DNA of 64,000 bases from Peromyscus leucopus. Its lineage: Eukaryota > Chordata > Mammalia > Rodentia > Cricetidae. Numbering within the stretch: the first letter of the stretch is position 1; every line of letters begins with the position of its first letter. Where the stretch lies: assembly GCF_004664715.2 (NCBI RefSeq), contig NC_051067.1:71741442-71805441 (forward strand). Direction: 5' to 3'. Both the position numbers and the translations under genes were made by a program. Of the stretch, positions 12,816-23,839 are shown in pieces. The notes beneath the pieces were generated by a model. It was not told the origin of the DNA. It was given only the letters and a program-made list of their open reading frames with translations, and did not search any database.

Positions 12816-13360
12816 CACTGATGGATGGGTGATATAGAACACGGTACATATCTACTATAGAATACTACTCAACCATGAAAGAGTGAAGTCTTTTTTTGTT
12901 GATAGTTTGTTATTTTTGTGTATATTTCTTTCTGTGAATGGGACCAGAGGACATCACGTTAAGGAAAATAAGCTAGGTACAGAAAGACAGCTCCAAAGGT
13001 TCTCCATCCTATGTAGAACTAAAACAGCTGACTTCACAGTACTGGAGAGTCGGACGGTGGTTACCAGATCCTGGGAGAGGAGAGGGATGGATGGAGAAAA
13101 GCTGACTGATGCTGCTAAGTTCTAGATGGGAGAAGGAAGCTCTGATGTTCTGTTGTGAGGCTGGGTGACCAGCTGACAGTAGTGTTCTGTGTATATTTTA
13201 AAGCTAAAATGATGGATTGTGAATGTTTTTACTATAAGTAAGGAGGAGATCACTTCTCTCGATTTCAACATTATACAATATGTATATGTATTTTGGTTTT
13301 TGTAAATATGTGCATTCTTTAAGCATCAGTAAAATTTTTAAAAAATAAAAGAACATTATA
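12816..13360 (+). mobile_element. Old L1 3'-end fragment (ORF2 end plus 3' UTR)
   Basis: The segment includes agaatactactcaaccatga and, after an interruption, gtacagaaagacagctcc. Both resemble the conserved end of mammalian L1 ORF2. It then runs through a 3' UTR-like part with ggtggttaccagatcctggg to an A-rich end near 13340. The frame is destroyed. The divergence points to an ancient L1M-type element unrelated to the intact L1 at 29.6-37.4 kb. Confidence 0.65.
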
Positions 13361-13375
13361 ACAATTTGAAGTATT

Positions 13376-13565
13376 ACACCAGGCATTGGTGGCACATGCC
13401 TTTAATTCCAGCTCTTGAGAGACAAAGGCAGAAGGATCTCTTGAATTCAAGGCCAGCTTGGTTCCAGGACAGCCAGGGCTATATAGTTCCAGGACAGCCA
13501 GGGCTATATAGAGAAACTCTGTCCCCCCCCCCCCAAAAAAAGAAAAAAACCCAAAATAAAAGAAA
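13376..13565 (+). mobile_element. B1 SINE with internal 25-bp tandem duplication
   Basis: B1 head and body (catgcctttaattccagctc, aattcaaggccagcttg) followed by two perfect adjacent copies of a 25-bp stretch at 13461-13485 and 13486-13510 (gttccaggacagccagggct plus atata). The tail starts with a C10 run and then becomes A-rich. The duplication gives a longer right arm than normal B1. Confidence 0.92.
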
Positions 13566-13569
13566 AAAA

Positions 13570-14305
13570 GAAAGATTATAATAGAGTCAGTTTTAAGATA
13601 TAAAATATCTTAAATAAAAAGTTAGGGAGTTAGGTGCTGAGATACGCAGATGTTGTCAGATGTGTCTAGTCTTTGAAATTGTCATATGTTATATTGTTAC
13701 CTACAAAGGTCACACTCAGGATCCACATAATTGAGTTACAATCCCCCCCCCAATGTTTTTACTAAGTTTATTATTTGGTGTTAGGCTGTATTCCTAGCTA
13801 CCCTGGAGTGCATGTGGCCAGTAGACCAGAGGTTGGACAGACCATATCCAGTGAGTTAGTGACACCCTGATGTGTATGCTGTGCTATGATCTTCTAAAGA
13901 GAACGGTGGGACAGAATACTCGTTGGGCAAGAAGGTACCAGGGATGAGTTTCTGCTGAGAACAGCCACTTCTTTACTGCTCCCTGCAACATCTCCATAGT
14001 GCTTGGCACACAGCCAATGTCAGCGAGCACCGGACTACTGAATGAAGGGCGAATGGAGAAGTACAGACAACTTGTGGGATCATTAGAGCAGGACCGCACA
14101 TAACATTTAACACTGTTGAATGTGATAGCAAGGATAGACAAGAAATCAGTTTGTGGTTTTGTTTCAGAGGCTTGGGAAACACACATCTGCCTAAAAATGA
14201 AAATCTAGTAGTTTTGAATAGACTTCCATTTAATTGAAAGATTAGTGTATTGGTGATAACATGTCATTTAAACAGTATCCTTTAAGCAGTTTTAAAAGGT
14301 GCAGA
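13570..14305. other. No gene recognised
   Basis: Unique-looking sequence with a C-run near 13743. The 100-codon minus-strand frame at 13884-14186 has no family signature and overlaps a second frame on the same strand, so I do not call it a gene. Confidence 0.5.
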
Positions 14306-14307
14306 TT

Positions 14308-14443
14308 ATGCCAGGTGTGGTGGGTCTTGGTTGTGTTCCTGCACTCAGGAGGCAGAAGCGGGAGGATTATCATGAGTTTGAGGATAACATGGGCTACATA
14401 GCAAATTCCAGGCCAATTTGGCCCTGTCCAAAAAAAAAAAAAG
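14308..14443 (+). mobile_element. Diverged B1 SINE
   Basis: B1 landmarks gccaggtgtggtggg, gcactcaggaggcagaagcg and catgagtttgagg are followed by a 12-A tail. It is diverged and slightly rearranged in the right arm. Confidence 0.8.
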
Positions 14444-14819
14444 TCCACAAACAAACACATAAATGTAAAAGCTGCAGTTAGGGAGTTCATAGATGAGTAT
14501 TTAATGGCTTAAAAATGTCATTAATGTTATAAGTGTGAATAATTTAAAAAATTTTAATTACACACATAATTTTGCGCATTTTTTTTATTCAAAATGGTTT
14601 AATTTCATGTTTATTAACAACATCTTGGGAAATATAATCAATTACTAACTGTAACTTTTATGTAATGAGATTAATGACAGGACTGGCTTTATTTTGTGTG
14701 TATGGAGTATGCACATGGAAACACACAGGTGTATAGGTATGCTCCTCGTGTGTGCACGCACATGTGTGTGCATGTGTGAGGCAAGAAGCTGACCTTAGAC
14801 ATATATTGCTCCCACCTTG

Positions 14820-15043
14820 CTTTTTGAGGCAGGGTCTCTCACCAAATCTGGAGCTCATTATTTCAGCTAGACTGGCTGGTCAGTGAGCTCCCCAAATCCA
14901 CCCGTCTCAGCCTACCCCCAGCCCCTAGTGCTGGGTTACAGTTAGGTACCACTACCAGATTTTGTACATGGATGTTGGGGATCTAAACTCAGGACCCCAT
15001 GCTTGTACAATGAGCATTTTCCTTGCTGAACCATCTCCCCAGG
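14820..15043 (-). mobile_element. B3/B2-type SINE
   Basis: On the minus strand the tRNA-like head (complement of ctgaaccatctccccagg) lies at the right. The body includes the complement of gaggcagggtctctcacc at the left. Length and order fit the longer B3-class SINEs. Confidence 0.7.
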
Positions 15044-15899
15044 CCTCTCCTCTGAAATATTAAGTTATAAAAAGAACACATTCTGCTATCAGAAACAGAC
15101 CCAACCAGCACAGTTATTTGAAATTTTATTGTGGGGGTTAGAAATATTGGAGCCAGAAACCCATAGCTGAACAAGTCAGCCCTCTCTTCTAAGCATAAAT
15201 GTGGCTAGCTGGTTTGCTTTTTCTAGTTCATGTGGGGAGGAGAAAGCCAAGAGAATCAGATAGAAGGGCACACTGGCAGATATGTGCATATCAGCACATA
15301 CAGTTTAATAGGATATAAAACCTTAAAAAATATTAGTCATCAAAAGCTGGAAGCGGGCAGCTGTAAGAACTAGAAACCGTCCTAATGCCACTCTGTTCTG
15401 GAGCCCAGGAGTGAGCAAATGTGAGGAATTTTGTGGCAGTGAGTTTTCTAGGCAAGATAAGGGTGAAGCAAAGACTTAGCAAACCTTGCTCTGACTCTCC
15501 TGTGAAGGTGGTGTCGTTGTACCTACAATGCAAAAAGAACAAAGGAGGAGCCACTGTGGGTCCCAGCTTGGCCTTTTCACCTTGGAGTAAATCCTGGTAG
15601 ATGAGACACTTCGAGTGAGGCCCCTCTTTATCCAGTGGGGACTGGCCACTCACCAGCAGAGACACTTTTGAGGGATCAATAAACTTATTAAAAATCTGAA
15701 TTTATAAAGGTGATAGTATAATCAATTAACGAAGACACTGATTCATTAAGAAAATATGAGGACATATAATAAATCATAAATTCAGCCAGAAACCCAATTT
15801 CAAATCCTTGGGATAGCTGATATGAGACATTGATTGACAGCCCCTTCCTCTGCTCCAGACCACACTCCACTGACATTTCCTTGATAAATATGTGTGTGA

Positions 15900-16195
15900 T
15901 TCATTCATAGCCTATTTGTCTATCAGCTATCAATCATCTATCAATCTGTTATCTATCATTTATGTATTATTGACCTATCAGCCACCTATCACCCATCTAT
16001 CAAATACCAATATATCATCTATAAGTTACCTATCACCTATCTATATCATCAAACAACCAATTATCTATCCTATCATCTACTAACCACTTATCTATCATCT
16101 ATCAATCATTTTTCTGTCTACCATCTATTGATCCATAATCTACCATATTGATCATCTACCATAATTGATCCATCTATCCATTTCCCTATCACCAT
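15900..16195. repeat. Degenerate (TCTA)n tetranucleotide array
   Basis: About 290 bp dominated by CTAT, ATCA and TCTA words with many interruptions (for example tctatcaatcatctatcaat). It is an aged tetranucleotide satellite. The 63-codon frame inside it is a by-product. Confidence 0.85.
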
Positions 16196-16199
16196 ACAA

Positions 16200-16670
16200 T
16201 CATGTTGTTTAAGGGTGGTTATAATCTGAGAAAGATGTCATTAGGTGGTTTCATTGTATAGACATCAGAGTACTTCAGAGGGGCAGCTGTGGTAGGATGT
16301 GACATGCCTGATTGGTGACTAATGGCAATCACTGATTTCCTGCTTTCACGGATCTTAATCATTTCCAGTTTTGTTTCCAGATCATTGGCTGTGGCCTCTA
16401 GCTGGCAATGTTAGCCCTCTAAGATTTTGTGCTCTTAGAGCTGTGGTGAGCATAAGAGCATGAAATTAAATCAAGCACAAAGGAACACACTACTGTGAGA
16501 AATGTGGCAAACAAGGGGTGAATGAGGCTGCCCCATGCCACAGGGCTCAGTTCTGTAACACACTTTTCTACATTTTGTAAGTAGAAGTGCATTCTAAAAT
16601 AATGACCCAGTGAATTATCAAGATTGGACTTTCACCCTCAAAGCTGTAGCGTATATATCAGAGCTATTCT
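16200..16670. other. No gene recognised
   Basis: Nothing identifiable by eye. No frames with family motifs. Confidence 0.5.
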
Positions 16671-16674
16671 ACTC

Positions 16675-16850
16675 TTCAGCCCAGTGGGCCTTAAATTTCA
16701 TGTACCTGAGGATCCCCGGCCGGGGAGGGGTGCAGTGTGATGTGGAGTGTGTGGGTTCCCAGGTTCAATGCTGGATCTCCTTGATGGGAATTTCTGGGGT
16801 GGGGGGGGGGGGAAGCCTGAGATCTCCACATTAACAAGATCTTTGGTGGT
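16675..16850. mobile_element. MER5-like hAT DNA transposon remnant (probable)
   Basis: The order ccttaaatttcatgtacctg, gatgggaatttctggggtgg and catcttaacaag-like text resembles the MER5A non-autonomous hAT-Charlie consensus. It has a G12 run at 16801-16812. There is no coding content, as expected of MER5. Assigned from memory of the consensus. Confidence 0.5.
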
Positions 16851-17487
16851 CGTGCCTTGGATCTCACTTAGGAGATGCATCCCTTCTGGATTCAAGCAAT
16901 CAACTTCCACTTTGACAAAGAGTGATTGATGGCTTGGGAGGCACTGAGTGCCCAACCAGGAATTCCTCCCTTTCCTTCCTGAAGGGTTTTGATTAGTGGA
17001 TACAAGGAGAATCCAAAGCTAAATGATAAAAATTGCTCTTTCCTTTACTTTCCTCATGTCTTACACATGACAAGATGTCTTTGAGAGAGCTGTATGAACT
17101 ATTACTGTCTTGTCTCTTGGTGAACACTGGTTTATTGATCATAGACAACTGAATTGCATTGCTATTGGAGCTGACCAGGTCCCTTCATAGTCCTTGGGCA
17201 GTGGGATGCTCATCTCAGGCCACACTCAGGTGTTGACATCACAGCGAATCCATCCTCACAGATGGGTGATGATGCGGGAACCCCTGTCACCAAAGGGAAA
17301 ATACTGGGCCTTCTTGGACCTAGGCTAATAATGATTAATGAGCTGAGCTCCACTATTGCCCTTTCATAGAGGAAACCCACCAGCCCCCTTAGGGTGCCTA
17401 GTCTCTATTTTAAATTGTCACATTGTATTAGAAATTCTGTGATATCTGGGGTCTGTAGTTTGCAGGGAACACGTTAGGACCAAGGGT

Positions 17488-17550
17488 GTGGCTCAGTGGC
17501 ACTGCATTCATCTACTGCATGCAAAGCTCTGGTTCCATTTCCTGCAGGAC
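17488..17550 (+). mobile_element. ID/tRNA-like SINE fragment (weak)
   Basis: Contains gtgtggctcagtggcactgc, which resembles an RNA polymerase III A-box, and a B-box-like phrase ggttccatttcctg about 40 bp later. No A-tail or duplication is obvious. Confidence 0.35.
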
Positions 17551-17588
17551 AAACCCAGAAAGAACAGATTGGTCTTTTTACATCAAAT

Positions 17589-18014
17589 TTGATAGTGTAT
17601 AGTGGAAGCCCGTGAACTGTAGACTAGTGGCTGTGGAGCCCCCATGGGACTGGACTAGGCCCCCTGGACACGGAAGAAGGTTGTTTGGCTTGAACTATTT
17701 GGAGGCCACCCAGGCAGGGGGATCAGGATCCGTCCCTGGCACATGGGCAGGCTTTTGGGAATCCGGTGCCTGTGGTGTGACACCCTGCACAGCCTTGGTG
17801 CAGTGGGAAGGGGGTTGGACCTGCCTAGGCTCAGTGTGTGGAGCTCTGCTGACTCCCCATGGAAGACCTTGATTTGGGGGATGTGGGGATGTGGGGTGGC
17901 TTGGGAGAGAGGGATAGGGGGTGAGAGGAGGGAGGAGGTGGGATCTGTGGGTGGTATGTAGACTGAGTAGAAAATTTCTTAATAAAGAAAAATGAAAAAA
18001 AATTGATAGTGTAT
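17589..18014 (+). mobile_element. 5'-truncated L1 (3' UTR only) with target-site duplication
   Basis: A 12-bp duplication, ttgatagtgtat, is at 17589-17600 and 18003-18014. The insert (17601-18002) is L1 3' UTR: phrases match the 3' UTR of the intact L1 at 37.0-37.4 kb, including the ggacctgcctagg region, the purine/G-rich run at about 17870-17945 and the final ggtggtatgtagactgag before the poly-A end. No ORF2 remains. It belongs to the same L1 lineage but is an older copy. Confidence 0.88.
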
Positions 18015-18355
18015 AAAAATATACTAGGCAATTGAGTACTTGATAAGAGAAATACTTTGACTTTAATATAAAATTGCACTTGCCACTATTATATTACATT
18101 ACAGAATAATTATATTTAATACACAATTCTGCCATTTGTGAATTTCAAACTATTAAATCTGTCAATAACATTTTATTAGTTTCTTGTATAGTGCATCTGT
18201 CTCAATAATTTCTCAATAAAATAGCACAAAATAGTATCATCCTTTTCAGAAGCCTTGATCTCTCATTCTCATAAAATTAATAGACATTGAGATAGAATAA
18301 AATAAGTGATTGCTTTTTTATTCTTCCCAAGTAACTGGGTGTTTCTTCATGTTTT

Positions 18356-18420
18356 GTGTGTATGTGTACATGCTTGTATGCATGTGTGTGTGTATGTGTG
18401 TGTGTGTGTATGCGTGTTCA
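18356..18420. repeat. TG/TATG-rich tract
   Basis: Irregular (TG)n with TATG and CATG interruptions, lying beside a minus-strand B3-type SINE and probably its eroded tail. Confidence 0.75.
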
Positions 18421-18549
18421 TGTGTGCTTGAGAGCTCTCGCTCATGTGGGTGTTCATGCACATATGTGCAGATTTGTGTGGAGGCCAGATGTGGACATCA
18501 ATGCCTTTCTTAATCACTATCTTCTTACTATTATTGTTAATATTATTAT

Positions 18550-18812
18550 TATTTTTTGAGACAGGGTTTCTCACTGAACCTGGAGCACATTGATTTGTGC
18601 AGATTGGCTGCCCAGTGAGCCCAAGGACCCTCTGACATTGCCTCCCCTTCCCAGACCCTGTTCTTTGGCACTGGAGTTACAGACTTGTGCCAACATACCC
18701 AGCTTTTCAATGGGCATTGGAGATCCATACTTGGGTCCTCAGGCTTGGGCAGCAGACACTTTGCCAGCAGAGCCAGCCCGCAGATCTTTCCAGCCTCTTT
18801 AGTCAGTGAAAT
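18550..18812 (-). mobile_element. B3/B2-type SINE
   Basis: Begins gagacagggtttctcactga at the left (complementary to the SINE body) and ends cagatctttccagcc at the right, where the tRNA-like head lies on the minus strand. Structurally the same as the copy at 14820-15043. Confidence 0.7.
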
Positions 18813-18894
18813 TTCATCATAGCATTGCTAATTGTGCCTGCTTCGTATTGACAGCAGTATGTACTCTTGTTTAAAATTTAAAATTTCAGGAAAG

Positions 18895-19252
18895 AGGGAT
18901 GCAGAGATGCCTTTGTGGGCTCAGTGCTTGCCACACAAGCAGGAGGGCTTGTGTCCGGATCCCTAGAACCTATGTAAGAGGCAAGGCATGCCAATACACA
19001 CCTGTGACTCCAGGGTGGGAAATGGGGTGTAGGGATGGGCAAACCCCACTGACTAGGCAGTCTAGCTGAAACAGGAGCTCCAGGTCAGTGAGAGACCCTG
19101 CCTCAGAAAAATAAGGTGGACAGCGACTGAGGAAGACACCAAAGACCTCTGGCCTCCATATATGCATAACATGTGTGAAGGCACCCACACACGTGTGCAC
19201 ACATGAGCACAACACACGCGCGTGCACACACACACACACACACACACACATG
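18895..19252 (+). mobile_element. B3-type SINE with (CA)n tail
   Basis: The tRNA-like head carries a phrase near ggcttgtgtccggatcccta. The body contains ccaggtcagtgagagaccct and ggacagcgactgaggaagac, then acctctggcctccata, and the element ends in a mixed CA tract (19180-19250). The same arrangement is present at 28.2 and 44.9 kb. Confidence 0.7.
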
Positions 19253-19254
19253 TT

Positions 19255-19725
19255 CAGAAAGACTAAGAGGTAAAATCATTGCCATCATTAATCTCATTTC
19301 CTAAATGTTACAGTTAATAATTTGGTTTGCTTCCTACCACTCTTTCCATTAACATACATGAAATTAGATCTCTTTGAACTATAAAATGTGTGTAGTTATG
19401 AATATGTAATGAGGGTTTTTAAAAACTGTTCTCACTTGTAACATTAACAGCATTTTAGCAAGCCATTAAACATTCCTTGAAAATGACTTTTAACTGTGTT
19501 CTCTATCTTCTATCTTATGGAGAGAGCTACTGTAATTTAGGTAACGCCCCTTTTACAGCTTGACTCCCTCCCCCCACATGATCTCATTAGATAGATAGTT
19601 AGGCTGACCTCACACTGTCTACCCTTCTCCCCCAGCCTCCTCAGTGCTTGACTACAGGTGCACACCAGCGTGGACTTACCAAAGTCGGACTTACTGATCG
19701 CTGTAATATTTTCTGATAGAAATTA
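19255..19725. other. No gene recognised
   Basis: AT-rich DNA. A short diverged fragment near 19615-19675 (tcctcagtgcttgactacag) looks like the edge of a B1-type SINE on the minus strand but is too short to call. Confidence 0.45.
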
Positions 19726-19726
19726 G

Positions 19727-19945
19727 GATGAGGGGCCGAGGGCGTAGCTCAGTTGGAGGGGGCTTTCCTAGCACACCAAGGCTCTTAGTTCAGTCCCCAG
19801 CTCTGTGTAAGACTGTAAGATGGTGCAAGCCTGTAATCACAGCGCTTGGGAGGTGGAGGCAGGAGGATCAGAAGTTTAAGGTCATCTTAGGGACGTGGAG
19901 AATTCCAGGCCAGCCTGACACATACGAAACTGTTTCAAAAATAAG
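19727..19945 (+). mobile_element. ID-B1 composite SINE (B4-like)
   Basis: The left half is a tRNA/ID-like unit with A-box text ggcgtagctcagttgg and B-box-like text agttcagtccccagctctg. The right half is B1-like: cctgtaatcacagcgcttgg, gcaggaggatcagaag and attccaggccagcctgac. Composite ID-B1 structure with an A-rich end. Confidence 0.8.
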
Positions 19946-20649
19946 AACAATAACATGAAAAGTATTTATTAGCTGGTCTCAGAGAATTGTTTGGAGAGGA
20001 AACTGACTTTACAGAAATGACCTTGATGAGCTGTTTTTAGTGGCCAAAGGCATTTAAAAAAGTAAATAGCAAATCCAATTTTAGTTTTTGTGTTGCTGTG
20101 ACTTACAGTAATCTCCCCCAGTCAGCCTAGCACACCAATCCGCATTCCTTTGTCTCTGTGAGAGGCTTCTGGGGGAATCCAGACAAGGGTTTGAGTCAGA
20201 GACAAATCCGAGAGGAGAAGAAGGGCCACCAGTAAGAGTGACATCAAGTGTCCAGACATGAAGAGAAGTGACAGGGGACTCAAGTGCCCAGGGAACACCA
20301 GAGAGGGCACCACGCTTCCCTCGGGATGGATTGCTCAGGGCTGGAGCCCATTTATTTTCATTTTAAAAGGTCAAGATGACCTCAGCTGACATCTACGAAA
20401 TAAATAACATTGGAAAAAATAGCACAAAGTTAGATTTGGGTTTTTGACTCACTGGAGCATCTTTGCCTTTTAACAATAGAGATTTTTCATGTACACACGT
20501 CATTCTGCTCCATGCTGCCAGTTACAAAAAAAATTCTCCCCCACTCTTTAAACTAAAGTTATAAGCTTTACTTCATTCTTTCTACTTTGCTTTAGATAGA
20601 AAAACTCTGCCCACTCCTCATATGAGTACTTTGGAAATAATATATCATC

Positions 20650-20988
20650 TGTCTTAGTTTGGGGTTTTATTGCTGTGAAGAGATATCATGACTGTGACAA
20701 CTCTTATAAAGAAAACTTTATTTGGGGTGGCTTGCTTACAGTTCAGAGGTGCAGTCCATTATCATCATGATGGGGAGCATGGCAGCATGCAGGCAGATGT
20801 GGTGCTGGAGTAGCTAAGAGTCTTACATCTTGCAGAACAGGAAGTCAGCTGACTGTCACACTGACTGAGCAAAAGGGATCTCAAATCCTGCCCCCACAGT
20901 GACACATTTCCTCCAACAAGGCCACACCTCCTAATAGTGCCACTCCCTTTGGGGGGCATTTTCTTTCAAATCACCACATCATCACACA
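20650..20988. repeat. Rodent interspersed repeat (same family as 7018-7440)
   Basis: Starts tgtcttagtttggggtttta and includes cagtccattatcatcatgat and ccaacaaggccacacctcct. It ends near caaatcaccaca. This is the best-preserved copy of the family in the window. Confidence 0.75.
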
Positions 20989-20989
20989 T

Positions 20990-22085
20990 TGCTGTGTGTT
21001 TACTAGGATCCCCAAGGAACAGATGGAGGTTTGCGGCTGAAGGTGCCCTAAGGAATGACATCTGTCTATAAAGGGGTGCAGGGCACAGGACGGACAGCAC
21101 CAAACTTCTGTGGCGCTCTGAGAGTGGCATAGATCTTTTAAAATATTCCAAAGTGAGGTGTAAGAGAGAGAAAAAAAGAGGCGTTTGGGGACAGCTGGGT
21201 ACTTGGGAATCCCCCCTCCCTGAGTCAGGGATCAAACCGAGAGCCTTGGACACGTTAGGCAAGCTCTCTGTAGCTGAGCTACACTCCCAGCAGACAACTA
21301 GGATTTGGAGCCCTGCGGTGGGCAGCCAGAGAGGCAGGCTATCCATCTCTGCATGTCCTAGGCTTGGGAAAGCACAGCTGAGGATAGTTACCAGGGAGAG
21401 AACCAGCTGGGGGTCCTGAGCAGGTACTAGCAGGTGGGAGAGTGGAGATGGTGTCCAGCTGGAGACCAGGGCACCCTCTGTACTTAGATTCTGTTTCCAC
21501 GCAACATGACGAGAGCTAAAGACACCTGACTATCTTGTCCTTCATTTGTTTTACTCAATTTTACTTACTTTTCTCGGTGTTCAGGATTAATCCCAGTGCT
21601 GAAGCTGACTTTGAACTCCTGATTCACCTCCTTCTCCTTTGGAGTGCTGGCTGGGATCACAGGTGTATGGGCCACCACCTCCAGCCTTAATTTAGTGTTT
21701 TAAGCCGGCATAATTAACAGCATCACATTGTGCTTCTGCATTGTTTATCTTGTCATTAAGAGTGATTTTGTTCACTAGCATTACATTTTGGAATGGTTCC
21801 AACGTCTATAGATGCTACACGGGAGTTAATTGTTCTCAGAATCATAATGGCTAAATGTGCATTTTCCTATGCCACTTCGTGATAACAAAGAAGCAAATGA
21901 AATCCCTAGAGCCGACAAGAATTACACCTGTTATTCTGCATAAGCCCAAACCCAGCACTCACTCCCGAGCCCACACCCATACCGCAAAGTTCATATTCTA
22001 GTCACCTGATCGTGGGAGTCACATTTTGACTCTTTCCCTCTTTGGTCTCACAAGGTGACTTGGTGTTGTGGGAATTAAAAATGAG
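20990..22085. other. No gene recognised
   Basis: A 126-codon minus-strand frame (20966-21346) and overlapping plus-strand frames have no recognisable motif. A diverged SINE-like phrase occurs near 21595-21690 (gctggctgggatcacaggtg). Nothing else can be supported. Confidence 0.45.
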
Positions 22086-22087
22086 AG

Positions 22088-22233
22088 CAGGAGCTGGTGA
22101 GTTGGTATGTTAGGTAAAGGCATTCCCCAGGCAAACCTGGTAGTCTGAGTTTGATCCCCTGAATCCACACAAAAATGGAAGAGAAAATTGGCTCTATATA
22201 GGTTTTGACATGAATCTCAAGGCAGATGTTGAT

Positions 22234-22274
<41 letters not shown>
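22088..22274 (+). mobile_element. B3/B2-type SINE with (CA)20 tail
   Basis: The head gcaggagctggtgagttggt and the B-box-like gagtttgatcccctgaatcc are followed by a short body and a clean (CA)n at about 22236-22275. Confidence 0.7.
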
Positions 22275-22277
<3 letters not shown>

Positions 22278-22879
22278 TAAAAGACTACAAATGGTTCTTC
22301 TTCCAACAAACAAAAACAAAAACCTAGGGCAGATCACACCATCTTTGATCTGTGAGAAGGAGAAAAGCACAGGAACCCAGAATCACCTGGAACTGTCCAC
22401 TGGACACTGCATTCTCTGCATTCCAGTCTTCAGCTTGAGTGACTGTGGAGGGGGCACCTTAGTCCTTAGGGACATGCTAGAAATTTCCAGAGCAGGATCC
22501 CCTCTGCCTAGGCCACACAAAACTGTGAGGTTAGCTGATTTCTGGGAGATCATTTCTAGAATCCACAGGCAGATACAGAGTCCATGGCATACCCTGACAT
22601 CTCTTCCATGAATTATCGAATCTACTGTATCCATTCCACCATCCGTCCAGGTGCCGGGAGGACAGGCAGGATGCCAGCACATCTGGAGTGCAGAAGCTCT
22701 TGCTTGGCAAACCAGGGGTTTGTCACCCTCTGACAGGACAGCAAGGTCTTAGCAAACTTGAATTTCAAGAGAATGCCAAGGCCCTCAGAACTGGGATCCA
22801 GTGGGGTTCCAGATGGCATATGGGTTACTCTGCCTAGCTGTATAATAAACTTTGACTTATTTTAGCTTACATTAGATGA

Positions 22880-23135
22880 AATTAAATATATTTTAACTGA
22901 TACATTGATTATACATATTGATACATAGGATGTTTTGATACATGAATATATTGGGTAGTCAGGTAAAACAGCCTATCACTTTACAGTGAAATATTCAAAA
23001 CTCTTCTAGCTTTTTGAACTAAACAGTAACAATGAATGTCTATAGTTACCATACTGTACTATTGACACCAGGATGTTTTACTCTTATCAAACTGTACCTT
23101 AGTACCCGCTAACCAATCTCATCCCGTGCCCCATA
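22880..23135 (-). mobile_element. Old L1 3' UTR, left part (interrupted copy)
   Basis: Minus-strand text corresponds to the 3' UTR of old mammalian L1M-type elements, for example cttctagctttttgaact and tagttaccatactgtact. It continues at 23511 after an inserted repeat. Confidence 0.55.
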
Positions 23136-23508
23136 CTGATTAGTGTTGACTGTCAACTTTAGAGGGTCTGGAATTACCTGGGAGACAAGAATCCAGCCAC
23201 CCTAGTGAGGGGATTATCTTAATTAGGTTAGTTGAGGTGGGAAGACCCACCCTGAAGATGGGTGACAGTATTTCTTAGGCTGAGGTCCTGGACTGCAGAA
23301 ACAGGAGAAATCAAGCCAAGCCAAGCATTCACCACTCTGCTTCCTGGCTGTGGACACAGTGTGACCATCTGCTTCAAGATGGGATGTCTTGCCTTCTCCA
23401 TCATGATGGACTGTATTCTTAAACTATGAGCTGAAATAAGCTTCTCTTTCCTTAAGTTGCCTTTGTCAGGATATTTTATCACAGCAAGAGGAAAAGTAAC
23501 TAAGGTAA
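23136..23508. repeat. Interspersed repeat inserted in old L1
   Basis: Begins tagtgttgactgtcaacttt, contains gaagacccaccctgaagatg and catgatggactgtattctta, and ends tatcacagcaagaggaaaag. It is a known mammalian-rodent repeat type, but I cannot name the family reliably. It lies inside the older L1 and is therefore the younger insertion. Confidence 0.55.
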
Positions 23509-23510
23509 TT

Positions 23511-23830
23511 CTCTTTCCTCCCAAACTCCGCAGCCTCTGACAATCACTGTTCTGTAATTAATTTACTTGAGATCAACATTTTTATATTCCTCACATGAAT
23601 GAGATCATGCAGCATGTGTCTCTCTGTTTCTGGCTTATTTCACTTAATATAATCACCTCTGGTTTTATTCTAACAGATGGCAAAACTTCATTTTAATGGC
23701 TGAGTAGTGTTTCATGCTATGTCTGAGACACATTGTCTTTATCTATTCATCAGTTAATGGACACATGTTTATTATCATATTGATATTATATGTATGTATC
23801 ATTAAACCTATCATATTAACAGGTGAATGT
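23511..23830 (-). mobile_element. Old L1, right part (3' UTR/ORF2 end)
   Basis: Continues the L1 from 22880-23135: text such as cacatgaatgagatcatgca and tggcttatttcacttaatat is the complement of the conserved L1 ORF2 3' end and adjacent UTR. Coding capacity is lost. Confidence 0.6.
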
Positions 23831-23839
23831 TTTAGCTAC

